Assembly (NCBI GenBank): GCA_036583965.1
Contig: JAZBQD010000014.1
Coordinates: forward strand, 27,137,490-27,201,489
Length of the DNA stretch: 64,000 nt
Source of the DNA: Prunella strophiata
Lineage: Eukaryota; Chordata; Aves; Passeriformes; Prunellidae
Reading direction: 5' to 3'
The notes under the pieces are model-generated. The model was not told the DNA's origin. It was given only the letters and a program-made list of their open reading frames with translations, and made no database searches. Shown one piece after another: positions 39,216-52,278 of the stretch (position 1 is its first letter; the number at the start of each line of letters is the position of its first letter). The position numbers were made by a program, and so were the translations under genes.

Positions 39216-42200
39216 ACATGGCCACATACATACGTGCCTGTTTCTTTTTCTTTAAAGTGATTAGAAGTAAGTAGTGGACTGATGAACAGCTGGTTCTTGA
39301 TTAAACCAGGATACCTGTGTGATATTTACAGAAAGGGAAAATACTGCACAGAATGTGCCAGAATTCTGACCTTTGTGTTGTGTAATATCTCCTGGCTCTT
39401 ATGGAATACCTGGGAAAGAAGTGTGTCAGGAAAGCCTTCTGTCATCTTTGTCTGGCTGCCATACCTTCATTTGCTCATCTCCAACAAGAGCTGCAGTTCA
39501 TGTGTTTGCCTGCCCTGGGAGGGACCACAGATTCTTACTCTGCCTGGAGGTAAACATGACTGTCTCAGACTGGTCAAGTCAAACAGCCCAGTAATTCAAC
39601 CACCCATATGATCTACAAAGGACCCAGTGAACACATCTCATCTTCCTTTATAAAATTCTTCCCTTACACATTCCTTCCCACCAAGTTCAAAGGCCAGTTC
39701 CTGCCTAATGAGGACATAAGACTGTCTGCTCAACCATTGGCTGTAGGACCTGCTTCTGAAAGAAATCAGACTCAGCTGTACTGCATTTAAATTTAAGCTT
39801 TTTAATACAATTTTTGTCAGGGACAGTGCTGGTAAATGGGGCAATCAAGGCTCATGTATAGGGAGGAAGACAAATGAGAGAGAAAGCAAAACAAGGAGAG
39901 GATCACACAAGTGGGGTTTTTTCCCCCTTGCATCAGGAAAAACAGGGTTCTGTTATCACGGGGAAAGCTACCCACCTCACAGTATGCATCTTAAGGCAGG
40001 ATTTTTTCCTTTTCATTTCCATACGTCCCATGAATTTCTTCACTCTTATTACAGTTCAGCTTTCTGTTTCATGTTCCTTATTTTGGCACTTCAGAGCCAG
40101 TTTGCAACATATGGTCTATTAGGTGTAGACCTGCAACTGCTTACATAACTCAAGGCTTGCTGGAGTACAAAGACCTTGGTATACAACAGATGTACGAATG
40201 AACACACGGTCGAACGTGCTGTGGATACAAAAGGATAATGATACTGCTCAGAATCAGATTTATTCTGCTTCTCCTGTGGAGTACACCTGTCTTCTGCTGG
40301 CTATACATGTGGCTCCAGCCAGCAAGGCTTCATCATCCAAAACTAAGCTTAGATCTTCTTTCTCTCATTACTGCACTGTGATTTCCCCTCCTACACCTCA
40401 TTTGCACAGGGCAACTACATGTTCATCTAAGCATTTCATTAGCGTATTCGAGACAAACCCCCAGTAGGCTTGAAAGTGATACACACAGATGCAAACAAAT
40501 AAACCTAGATGAGGAAACATAAGTGTACCCGTGGGTTCACAACAGGTTTTAAACAAATTCCCAGAAAGGAGATTAAAAGTCGTGACACCCTTTGCCGTAA
40601 GAAAATGAGTCACATTTGTTAACTCCTTCTGGCCATTCACTAGTCCTCTTTAAAGAGTGCCATGTTGCTTGTGTCATGAAGGGAGCTTCCTCAAAGGAGC
40701 CTCAACTGTGATCTTCTGCCAGATGGAGGTTATTCCAGAGGCTGGATATTAAGTCCCAGCTCCTGCTCCTTCACCCTGTGTGGACAGTGCAAAGGTGATG
40801 GGGCTACTGACATCCAGTTGGCAATTAACTGAGGAGTCTTCATGTGAAGTAATTCTAATATAAAAAAGTTTACGCCATCTGCTTTTCCCTCTGACACAGG
40901 TGTTTGGGATTGTTCAACGTAGTCTGAGCTTGGTATGTTGGGCTCCAGCAGTTTGGAGGGGGATCTTTAGAGAGCTGAAACTTACAGAGAGACAGACCAG
41001 TAAAGAAATGAAAATATGCCATGAAATAGAACGTCAAGTAGTTGCAGAGCTCTCTTGAATGTTTATTAGAACAAAAATTACTTGTTTCACAGACTGGGGA
41101 ATCAAGGGACCTTTCATCCCTTCATCCAGCTCTACAGCTTCAGGTTCTCTAACATGTCCCCCATAGCCCTTCCACCCCAAATACCTCACCACACAACAGG
41201 TGGGCCTGCTTCTGCACCACCCCATCCATCCCTCACCGGGGTCACACTTTATGTGTCTGGGGTGCTTTGACATCTCTGAGACTGCAATCTCTGTGTGAAA
41301 ACTGGTTCACAAGTTCTCAGAGAGCAGGAGCTGCCAGATAATGAAAACAGGAGCATTATTTCCTTGGGACATCTTACCTGCATGAAGTTAGGAACTTTTT
41401 TCCTTGTCTGCAGTTACCTCACAGATAGCGTGGCAGAAAGCTGCCTCTGAGGCAGTAGTGGGTCTTTTACTAGCAAATCTTTCCTATTTAGCATCCTCAA
41501 TGGCTTTGCCACCAACAGTTTAATCACCTTAGAAAACCATGGTTCCCTCTGACAGTAAAGGATACTGCCTAGAATTACCTCATCTGCTTCTTCTTGTGGC
41601 TATATTGTCAGACATTATCAGCAAATATTTGCTTGTTATAAACTGTCATTGGGGGAAAAAACATGCCAGTCTTCCTGCCTCCCAGATAACTAATGCTTTG
41701 TTGTTTTTATCCAGTGAAAACTATCTTGCTCGAATTGTTCTTTCTGTGTATATTGCTCATCCAGACAGGCTGACAAGTGACAAGGTGCACCCACAAGCTC
41801 AAGTAATTCTGAGTATATAAAGGAGAAAAACCTTTGTGTTTCAAATGGCATGAGTTTGTTTTCTTGTTGTTCCCATCTGCTTCTTCCTAACCTCCATCTC
41901 ATGGCTTATGCAGAGGGTAGGGGAGGATGAGCATTTCTGACGATGAAAAAGTTTATTGGTCCTAAAAGGAAAGAAATTCTGCTGTATTTGTTAGAAAACA
42001 AGGGATTTTGGACCTGCAAAATTCCATGCATTTCAATTGCACTATCCCAAGTTCAGTGTAAAATGGTAAAAAGGTTCTACCTAATGCTTTAAGCTTCAAG
42101 TGCAAATTCACTTTGCAAATATTAAGAAAGCTTCAATAGTTTTGAGAAAACATCAGATTTGAAAACACCCACATTTCTCATTTTCTATTTCCTTAGTCTT

Positions 42201-43232
42201 TTGTATTGCACTATAGAAAAGCTGAAGCCTTTATTTTATTTGATTTAGGGTAAAGAGAAAGGTAGGAGTTCCAACTGAAATGCAGACAGTACCTGTCAAC
42301 TTTCCTGCCTCTCTCCTGAAAAGCACAGAGGGATCACAGTCTGAGACTGCCATGTAAAGTTGCAATACAATGTTAAACATGCATTACTAGAAAACAAGGT
42401 TTTCAGTACAGTAATGTGTCTAATGAGAGGTTTAAGCATAATTGCAAACTAGAGTAATAATAAATCATGCAAGAAGCACCAGTTCTTAATTAACAGCCCA
42501 TTATTTTGGGTAAAGTGCAGCTGCTTTATATCTTAGGTGTATATAATTAAGTGTATCATAAACTATGGTTACATTTTTCTAATAGTTGAGCTCTGTAAAG
42601 GCTAAGTGCTAGACTAGGTGCTATTTTACTTCTCCTGTTCCAATTTAGTTTTTTTTTCCCTTAAAGCTGCACATTAAGTAGGCTCACTCTTAAACAATAG
42701 ATACCTATTTAATGTTCATATGTAGGAGACATATAGACAAGGGAGAATTTGAAGTCTTTCTAGCAACCAATATTACCACAAATCATGCAGAAAAGTGCCT
42801 GAGTCTGCTATACACTCTTCTTCTAAATGCTGGCTGTGCTTTAGCAGAGCATCTTCAGCTGCATTCCAACCTCAAAGTCATTTGCTGAAAGACAAATTGT
42901 TTTGTTTCAGTCCTTAACAACCAGGAACTAAAAATTTATTTGAAAGTGTTTTGTGCTGGCTTAAATACTGACGGTGTTTTCTCAAAAACATGAAAATGCA
43001 TGTTGTGCCTTTCTCCCTTATAGGCTTGGCTTTCTCATGCTGTAATTCACTGCAACATATAAGCCTTTATTCCTTTTCCTGTACAGGGAGTCGTGTAACT
43101 CAGAGTGTTTTCCTGTTGTGACTGAGAAGATGAGGAATTATAAAAGACTAACACTACAATTTAACGCTTCAGAGAAACAGTGTATATCATTACTCCTCTG
43201 TAGCCAAGCACACTAATTAATATTTATTGCAC

Positions 43233-43382
43233 TTGTCAAACCAGTAGCCATGGTCAATCCATTGCTGCAGCAGTTCAATGGGAGGCTGGGCACCATATTT
43301 CTCCTTGGCAGGCATGTTTAGGTCATCAACAAAGACAAAAGCCCTTTTCCCTAGTGGAGCACTGTAAACCCTCTTCTTTCTC
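43233..43382 (-). pseudogene. DNAH exon: AAA3 Walker B region, open frame
   Basis: A clean 150-bp exon on the minus strand follows the acceptor TTTAATTTTGCAG and ends at a GTGCAA donor. It starts with one base completing a split glycine codon and leaves two bases (AA). The 49 complete codons are open. Key segments are [20 protein letters not shown], which includes the AAA3 Walker B aspartates, and [19 protein letters not shown]. The GAQPPIELL block and the W-x-D-H-x-x-W spacing are characteristic of axonemal dynein heavy chains. One oddity is YSAPLGK where the family normally has YGPPxGK or FGPPxGK. Read alone it would pass as a functional exon. Its neighbours at 52279-52519 and 33880-33969 are frame-broken, so I treat it as part of a pseudogene. 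The GT donor is weak (AA before GTGCAA). Confidence 0.9.
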
Positions 43383-43440
43383 CTGCAAAATTAAACCATT
43401 AATTTTATTCATGTTAATTTTCATCTTACTTTGAAAAAAC

Positions 43441-43507
43441 AGAAAGAGAGAGAGATTGGAAAAGGAAAAGAAAAGAAAAGAAGAAAAGAAGAAAAGAAAG
43501 AAGGAAA
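43441..43507 (+). repeat. Purine-rich GA/GAAAA tract
   Basis: About 65 bp of almost uninterrupted purines (GAGA units, then AAAAG and AAAGAAGG units) sits only about 60 bp upstream, in transcription sense, of the acceptor of the Walker B exon. On the minus strand it is a long pyrimidine tract. Confidence 0.85.
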
Positions 43508-46500
43508 ATCACACACTTTCTGGGGAGCCTGCCTGACATTATTATTAGAACCAGTTCTTTTGGAATCCATGACCTTTTATTTTTATCCGATGTGCCGTAA
43601 AGGTCACAGAAACATGGGGAGGACATAGTTATAAATCCACATGGAGTTTAATCAAAGGTGGCATGTTGTTCTGAAGTAAACAAGCTAATAAAACTATTCC
43701 AGTTTAAACAAAGAAAAAAAAAAAGGAAAAGAAAAACCCTTTGTTAAAGACTGTCAACAGAACTCTGATGAACTTGAATGTATCAATGGAATTAATTAGG
43801 CAAGAATGATTATAATAAGTGAATTTCAGTGTTGCATCTACAGTAGCCTCTTTGACACCCTGAGTAAAATGCTTTTATTTCGAGTCCTGCACCTCATTCC
43901 AAAGCATGTTGTGGTGCACAGTGTGCTGCTTGGGAGATGTATTCACTCCAGCTAATTACAAGACAGAGAGAACTTGAGCTAAAGGCAACCACTGAGCAGA
44001 CTGCTTCAGTTCTAGCAGCCTGTGTCCTGATTGCATCACAAAAGCTTGGGACACTGCAAAGTAACAACATAAAGGGAAAAGAGCTATGGCACCCTGCATT
44101 TCTGCATGTAGTATGACAGCAAATTTTAATTACAGGCCTTGAAAATATTCCCCCCTTTTTCTTTCCCCCCTCAAAAATATCAGGTTGGGGTGTCAGAAAA
44201 AGGATAGTTCTCCAGTGTGGGTACTGGATAAGCTAAGGAGGCAAAAGTAAGACAGTGGTTCTACTTCTTCTCAAGCTTAACTGGTTGTGCTGGGTCCCAG
44301 GGAAATGTCGAAAGTACAGGAGGATCTAGGAATAGGACAGGAGGCAAGGTTGAAATACCAGCTACCAAGAGTGAAAGTGGTGAAACCACCTGAAGTTAAT
44401 GGCTAGAAGACGAGTAAAGAATTTGCTTCTCTTGAAGAATGTGTAGATCATCTTGGCAAAGCCCAGTCCTGCGTGAGTCCTTGCGAACACTGAATCAGAT
44501 GCCAAGACTTATAGAATACATTATAAAATGGTCAGTGAATGGGTGTTTCAATGTTATAGATGCATATTAACAGCCTCATGCTTCTCCCTGCAAAAGAGTC
44601 TGGGCTGGGTTTTTCAGTACAGTACTCAGAGAAATAGATAAACGCTTTGAATATCTCACTGGCTGTCTAAAGAACTCTTTGAAATAAGAACTGGCTGTCA
44701 AACCTACTAAGGTACATTTGAAAATCACTTTAGCAGTTACATGACTCAACAGATGTCTAAATACCTTAGGAAATACAATCCTTTATGGTTAGATATACAA
44801 GGACAGATGTATACATATTTTGTCTCTTATACTAAGGCTTGTTACTCAGATGGGTCTGGATCCACTGGGAAGATTTAGGTCATGCCACACAGAGCTTTTA
44901 GGCACAGCTCAAAGCTGGGTGCTTGAGGCTTCTCCATATAGTGAGAAAAATAGGTTCCAAGCCACCACCTGCCAACGCTTCTGTACAGAGACCTTACACA
45001 CCAGGAGACTTCAGGTATCAGAGCAAGGCAAAATCAGCCTAAGGAAAGTTAGGCACCCCTCCACTCTTGTAATAGCTGCTTGCTTAACCCAAGAAACAGG
45101 AACGGTGTCAACCCCAGGAAAATGCCCTGGTTAGGGCAGCTCTCCTGAGAAATGGCATAAGTCCCTGCCCAAGCAGACAAGTGGCCTGAACCTGGGTGCC
45201 CAGCTCCCAGCAGGGAAGCACAGGCAGCCAGGGAGCCAGAGTCAGAGCAGGGGAGGCAGGATACAAACACTGGGGGGAATTGAAATGAGTGCTAAGTGCC
45301 GGCATGTGTTTTGTGAGTCTAACCTATATTTCTTGGCTCTTTAATTCCTCCACAGGGTTTGTGACATGAGGATGGTGAAATGCATCAAGAAGTACACTGT
45401 GGTCTGACTGTGGAAAGAAGCCATTTTCCCCGTGCAAATAATTATAGAACTAATTCTAGGGTCTTTTGTCAGCTGTCTCACCTTTCCCTTAAATGCTCTT
45501 GGATGGTTGTAGAGCCATAAAATGGGTTCAAAATAATACTTGAAATTAATACAGTTTGATTTAGATGACCATTTATTTTATAGCCCTAGTTAAAATGTCA
45601 GGGAGATTTAACAGAAGATAAACTTTGTATTTGCTAGAATAATTCTAACAGCTCAAAGCCATGTTTTGAGGGCCTAGTGTTAACAGTATTTTCTATTTTC
45701 CTTGACAAACGAACTGTAAGTTAGCCATCAGTTAATTATTGACAGATAGAGGTGATATATCAGATAATATCTGGTAGAAGAGAAACACAGGAATTAGCAG
45801 AAAAGACTAAAAAGACTAGAATCACAGGAATGATGCAGAAAAGAATTCTTATGCAATTCATGTCCCTACCAATATGGACCCGTTTTGTATTCTATATATC
45901 TATACAGGTCATTTTACATGACCTAAGAAATCTTGCTTTCATTGTTTTTCCTGGAGTCTATTCATTAACAGGAGCTTTTTTCTAATATGCAGCTTAAACG
46001 TTCATTACCTTATTATGCTTCACAATGAACTGAACTCAGTGCTTTCAGCATATAGTCATAATTTTTACCTATCAGCTGGAAGTGTACTCTACTCTATGAA
46101 AACGTCAGAATTATCATACAGCTACTGCCTGATAAAACATTGCTCAAATCCTGTAATGTTTTCAAATCTTGAGCTATTAATAATTTAACATAATTAATTC
46201 AAAACACTTCACTCAATGTGAACCAGAGAGAGACGATGGGGAAATGATGCATATTCCATCTTTCAAGGGTGGAATTAAATATGGGAAACAAGGAAAAGAT
46301 AAAGAGCTGCCAACACTTACTTGGAGTGTAATTCGCCTGTTTTGAACTTACTATAAATTTCACGTTTCTAAGACTTTCAACTAACTTCACAGGCATAAAT
46401 GATAAAACCCTTTCCCCTATCACAAGCAAACAATTTAACATGGTTAGAGCTGTTTGTCAGGCATAAGAAGAAAAGAAACAAATTAACAAATGGGTGAGAT

Positions 46501-47309
46501 TTCTCTACAAAGGGGAGTAACAATTAAGCAAACGAACAGTCTTGTAGAAAATCCTTTAAAATGCAATACACGGAGATTCCTTCCTCTTTTTGTTAAAGCT
46601 TATCAACAAAGAGTATTGTATTGTATTGCTAACACTTTTGCTTGATTAAACCTTCTTTAAAAGCACTTTGTTGTTGCTCTTTTCATGGTAGGGTTGTTTT
46701 TTAAAATTTCATTTATTTAAATCAAGGCTGGACCCAACCTTTGTTTTCCTGGCTGGAAATTCTTGCTGTTAGAAAGAACTGCAGGTGCTAAATTATGGCA
46801 CAATACATCGCAGCTGCAGAAGTGCACCTGGAAAAAATTAGACTAGTAATGAAAATTTCACCTGAGAAGTGCCAAATTGGAAGTCTCAGAGATTGAATGC
46901 TTCCATTAAGCCACCACTCAGGAACAAACCAAGTAATAAATATTGAAACTTCCTTCTTTACTTTGACCATGAAGACTTATTTCAGATGTGTTTTCCTCTC
47001 TATTTGGGGAAAGAAGGGAAGAACTCCGAGAGAGCATGTTCATCTCTCATCTCCATTAAATCCCTAGCCAACCTCTACTGCCAATAGAGGTACCAATTAG
47101 TACTAATTGTGGTAGACACTAATAGTGTAGACACCTGTCACTATCTATTGAGCTGGGACTGTCAGTAAATTCACAAAGGCCACCAAAAAAACCACCTGGA
47201 ATAATAATGATCATCATTTTGGTACTGACCCAGTCTGAAAACTGTTGATTCTGAGGTAAAAAGCTTAGCAATGCTTTTTCAAGGTGCTATAATCTAATGA
47301 AAGTAATGC

Positions 47310-47318
<9 letters not shown>

Positions 47319-47348
<30 letters not shown>
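47319..47348. repeat. (TA)n microsatellite
   Basis: About 15 TA dinucleotides, preceded by CATACATACA. Simple repeat, likely length-variable. Confidence 0.93.
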
Positions 47349-47350
<2 letters not shown>

Positions 47351-47391
47351 TTTTTATTACAGAAACACACAAAAAAAATGATACAGAACTT

Positions 47392-47405
47392 GTTACCATA
47401 GCAAC
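47392..47405. promoter_or_regulatory. X-box-like (RFX) motif
   Basis: GTTACCATAGCAAC fits the RFX consensus GTNRCC, spacer of 0-3, RGYAAC, with a 2-bp spacer. RFX factors are known to drive ciliary genes, including dynein subunits. The site lies inside the putative intron rather than at a promoter. By simple base-composition reasoning about one match every 130 kb is expected by chance, so the link to the dynein remnant is only suggestive. Confidence 0.3.
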
Positions 47406-47658
47406 AGTGCTTTCTGCAGTGCACGGACCAATGATCCTCACTATTTTGGAGCATTACAATGGATTCATGCTTTATAAAAAGCCGCCCCCCCTCCGGACAA
47501 TGGCAGGACCTGTGTGGGTAGAATGATGAACCCCAGTCTGCCCTGATCCCCTCCACAGCTGACACATACATCACTCATGCCCACATAGGGCAATGCTCAG
47601 GTTCTCCTATTTCATGTGTAATAATGTGGTAATTTTGTATGTAATATGTCACAGCGCG

Positions 47659-47680
47659 ATGAAAGGCGGCCACCTTTCAT
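47659..47680. other. 8-bp perfect inverted repeat
   Basis: ATGAAAGG and CCTTTCAT flank a 6-bp loop (CGGCCA) in a locally CpG-containing patch of otherwise CpG-poor DNA. No transcript context is known. Confidence 0.5.
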
Positions 47681-50600
47681 TTTGACAAAAAGCATGCGGA
47701 GTCTGTCAGCTTCAGCACAACAAGGGCAGCTCAAGGGCCAAGCCTGAGCCTTGTTTCCAGGCCACCTACTGACTACGTGATGCAAGTCATTCCTGTAAAT
47801 GCTCCCTTCCCTCAAAGTGGTTGTGGGAAGGACAAAAACTCCCATGATGTGAATCACACTAAAGCAGCCGGACACGGGACACGTGCTGCTTGGCCTGGGG
47901 ATGGGATCCAGCATCTGTTGGTCCTGGGGGAATTTCTAATTCCCACAGTTATTCTGGAAGCACTCCAGGCACACACTGCAAACACTACAAGTGATAACCA
48001 GCCCATAAAACACTGAATGTTAGCGATTACATGTAAGCATGATAGAGAAAAATTAAATCCATTAAAAATCCCTGCCAAGCCGTGATTAGCTATTATTATT
48101 TTTTAATTCATTGTAATATACACTGCAGCATAAGAGAAAAGCTAACAAACATAAATAAGAGGGATGTTAACAAACACATTAATTTTCATTTTAACTTAGG
48201 CCTCTTGCCTGAAATAAATGGAAGTTGTAATTCATGCAGATGAGTAAGATATGTTCTAAAATCTTCTGAATGATGGAGCCCTGCAGAAATACCAACAGGA
48301 TGCCATTTGTGAGTGGCTTCTCTCTGGCAACGAAGAGAACTGCCTGCAGTATTCAGAGCAGGTCATTTTTCCTCCATGTAGAACAGCTGGACAGCCATGG
48401 ATTCTCAAGCAGTTTCTTTGCATCAAAGGAAAAAGGGGGATTGGGAGTTCAGAGGATTCCTGCAAGCTGTGTTCTGCTTGAAGCTGAGCATCAAAGAAAT
48501 CCACAGGAATATATATGGAGAAGTCTTTGGGAAAGCCTTTTCCCAAAGACAGACATGTTTCATTTTTCAGTTCACAGAGAACCTTTTTGAATATTTTGCA
48601 GGTTGGGAAATCTACCATGAAGCTTCTGTCTATATTTTATTTTCTGTCTATATTTATATTTCATAAATTTGCATCTCTGGGCCAGCAACACATATCTCCA
48701 GCAGTGCCTGATGGGCGCAGCCATGCTCATAAGGATGGTCACATCCCTTCATCTCTCTCTTGGAGGAAACACAGGAAAGGTTTTCATTAATCACTAACTC
48801 TCCAGACAGGACTTGTACCTGGAGTTCCTTTGCTCACCAGAGTGTTGTGCAGACAAGCCTGAAAAGGTGCTGGTTTGCTCCTTGCCCTTCTGTACAGCAT
48901 TTCACATTCCCCAAGCAGGCATGAAGTGATACCTTTACCAGTGCAACCTGCCTATAAGCTCTGAGAGAAAATATTGCTGCATGCAGCTAAATTTCCATTG
49001 AGGGCCCTGAGTGTACACCCTGAAAAGACCTGTCTGTGAGAGAAGCTTCTTGGCAAAGATGACCCTCTTCTTTTTAAGAATTAATTAAATTGGTCACCAA
49101 GGGATGGTAAAAGAGTTCAGCACAGAACGTCAAAACAGAAGCTGCAATCAAACTATGGAAATCACTCCACCCATATTTGCTTCAGCAGGTGGGTAAATGC
49201 AATCTGCTCTTGGAGAGACAAAGCACAAGAAAAGCTCCACAGAAGGAGAGGAATTTGTTTCTCCAGCCCCTGAAGAGCATTCTTCCTCATCTCGTGTTCC
49301 AGGCCAGGAGTATTTTGACTGACACAGAAGAAGGTACACTGCAACCTTTGCCTTTCCCTCACTGCCCTTCAGCAGTGAGGATTAAGACAAGTTAAGAACC
49401 AAGCGGACACAGGCAAAAAAGTACAGGGTGTGTTTCCTCACTTTGTTGAAAGAGGGGAAAGCCAATCTTTGTCACAAGGGGTGAAAGAAATCTCATTTTT
49501 GAGAGCACACTGTGCACTGTCTGTTAGACTCCTTATTTATTTGACCTGTTTAATTCAATACATGACTTCAGTCATGTAGTCAGATGTCTGGTGCTCATTT
49601 TCAGCCAGTTGACAAACTGCCTGAAAGTTTGAGTCTTTTGATCAAATACTTAATGAAATAATCACTGTCTGAATCATGCTGACAGATCCAGGTTGGGTTC
49701 TCCTTTAGCTGATTTTTTTTGTAGATTAGAAAGTTGCCTTGCACTGAATGTAGTGCAATGTCTCTTTGATCAGGCAGTTTGGCACTGTTTGCTATGCTGA
49801 AGGTACCTTTTGCACCTCTGCCTGAACAGCCTCCTGCTGCCTCCACTCTGCCTGAAAACTATGACCAGCTCTCTCCTCTTCCCTTTTCCACCACCTCCCT
49901 CCTCCCTGTTCTCAGCTGATGACTGACGGACTTGTATTCATTTGACTTTCTTCATCTTGCTCCAGTACTGTGTCCCCAAGGGAGCCCTGCACCCTGTCCA
50001 GCCTCACCCTTGGTCCTCATCCATGAGTATCTGCACTGGAGATGTTTTATGGGGGTTCCCTAGTGCCATGACTACCCACAGCCTTTTTTCATTAGTTAGG
50101 CTGCATTTTTCAAATTGTTTCCACCATCTAACTTTCACTGCACCCACGTCAAGATGAGAGCCACCTACACCATGTGGGCCAAGTTGGGTGCTGTGTTATT
50201 CCATCATTGACATTTACAACACTAGAATGTGTTGATTACTACAGAAAATACAATATCCTTGGTTCTGGGGCTTCTAGCTTAGTAGCAGATGTGTAGCAAT
50301 TACAACATTAATAAAATACAGCGACCTTTATTACAAAAATAGTTTCTCTGTTCCTTTGCTTTTACAAGTCTCTGTGATCAACTGGAAACCTTAAATTTAA
50401 GCTTGAAGCACCCATAATACAGTTGGATTTAATTCCCAGGAATGCTTGTAGATGCATACATTCAAGGTTTGCTCACTCTGAGTAAATGTTTCTGCAATAT
50501 TCAGTATCTGCTTCATTTGGAGAGGTTAAAGTAACTCTGGGAAATGATCCTGGTCTCTAAGAAATAATCCTGAGTGATCTTAGCCAATCATAATCAGAGA

Positions 50601-52278
50601 AGAAACCTCATCCAGGCCATAAAACTATCTAGACTGGATTGTTGGGCGTTCCCCATTAAAAAAAAAAAAAGACTATTTATTTAATATCATTTTGGAAGAC
50701 CACCTTTCAGGTCCTTCAGCAGCTTTTGACTCAGAAACAGATATGAAAAGAACATGAAAAGCACTTAAAAAAAATTTAACAAATTTGTCAAGATGTATAT
50801 TACATTTTTCAGAGTCTGTATGATCTCACTAAGCTTGTAGCTAATCCACTGCAATACATCAGCTAAACACATGACTTTTAAAATCATTTTTATGAACTGG
50901 AAAATCAAAATGCTAGTAATCAAAATCTTACCATCCCTATGTTGCACTTTGCACTATAGTACTTTGATAAATTGAAAAGAATGCCCTTCTGAGAATTTTT
51001 CTCTTTTGAGAGAAAATTCCTATTTTAGTGTGGGCTAAAACAGTGCAGCCTCCTCAGAGAGTTTATGATGACCTTGTCAGGATTGGGACAGATCATTTTT
51101 GGATGTCTAGTTATTCCAAATCTTCTGTCTTCACTACTTTAACATTTTGGGTTTTTTTTTTTTGACAGACTTTGAAAACACAGCTTATAGAAGAACACAA
51201 ATACATGGAGAAAGTGGTTTTATCTTGACTACTCAGAGATTGAAATGACCATGACTTGTGAGCCCCACAGCAAACACCCTTATGGCATCTTCTAGTCCTT
51301 TGTATTGTTGGTAGGATATATTTCTCCATTCACTAGAGCCTTCCAGTTGTCATGAATTCAGTTTATCAAAGTCCAGTGTGCATAAAAATGCGTTCTTTGT
51401 GTACTTGAACTATTTATGTCACAGCTGAGTCAAATTCTTAGTTTTATTTGCTCAAGGAAGCTACAATTATTACAGTAAGTTTTAGCACCAAAAATATAAT
51501 CTCCAATATTCCTAAAGATTCATGCTTGCACTGAGCATTTTCAGTACTTTCTATCACTTTTTAAAAAAAATATTTATTTATTTTTGCATTGATTGAGGTG
51601 TGATACTGCCCACAGATCTCATTTCTGGTGCTCACAAATATGAAGTTCATGGTTTTGTCGAGGCTGTCTGGCAAGCAAGGCTCTCTGCATTGAAAGGTGC
51701 AGAATACACTATGAGCTCCCTTTCATCATGCCAATTAACGTTTGACTTGTTTGTCTGCCATGTGATGAATTAAAAATGCATGATTTAGATGCTGGTGAGC
51801 TAGCCATTTTCTAGATATAATCCCCTGGATGCTGCCATTCTTCCAGTTGATCTTTTTGCCCTCCGTGGGTTGGCAAGTACCATATATAGCCCACTGCTCA
51901 GATCTTTCCCTAACAGATGGCTCTCTTTACTAGTTGGGACTCAATCTGGTGATTCCCTTTAATATGCTTTAGACTGAAGAATACCCAGGGACAGGGAGCT
52001 GATTCACTCTCCTAAAGCAAAAACATCTGAGAAGATAAAGTTAAGCAGACATGCTTTCTGGACTACGCACTGTTCTATATATGCCATAAATCAGAATTTT
52101 TGTCAACATCAATTAAAATGTAGTTTCCCCAGTAATAAACATTACATAGAGAAACAAATCAGCTTTCATTTATTCTGTCATAAATGGAAGAAGAGCATTT
52201 CATGTTATTTTCTGGATGATCTCTGTGGAGCAAACTGAGCACAATTACATATTTGATTTTAATTAAAACTCAGGATAC

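Larger units (their letters stand above)
33970..43232 (-). other. Putative intron of the dynein pseudogene (about 9.3 kb)
   Basis: The blocks on either side are consecutive in a dynein protein, so no further dynein exon is expected here and none was seen. The stretch holds one CR1 copy, a GA/GAAA repeat and a G-rich quadruplex-like motif. Open frames at 35333-35853, 36990-37604, 38011-38950 and 40198-41273 have no recognisable domains. The 155-aa minus frame at 38103-38570 is the longest and is probably chance. Confidence 0.6.
43383..52278 (-). other. Putative intron of the dynein pseudogene (about 8.9 kb)
   Basis: The flanking blocks encode adjacent dynein segments (KLEG then RKKRVY), so this is expected to be intronic. 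It contains a purine tract at 43441-43507, a TA repeat at 47319-47348, an X-box-like sequence at 47392-47405 and a hairpin at 47659-47680. Frames such as 44820-45134 (+), 47612-47914 (-) and 48256-48618 (-) show no known motif. I did not find any other gene nested in it. Confidence 0.6.

Noticed and set aside
46788..46850. Minus-strand reading FSRCTSAAA, resembling the dynein FSAQTSA motif next to an acceptor-like TTTTTTCCAG
   Set aside because: The same protein segment is already present in the correct place and phase in the 52-kb block (FPAQVSANHTQDI), and a stop follows after only a few codons.
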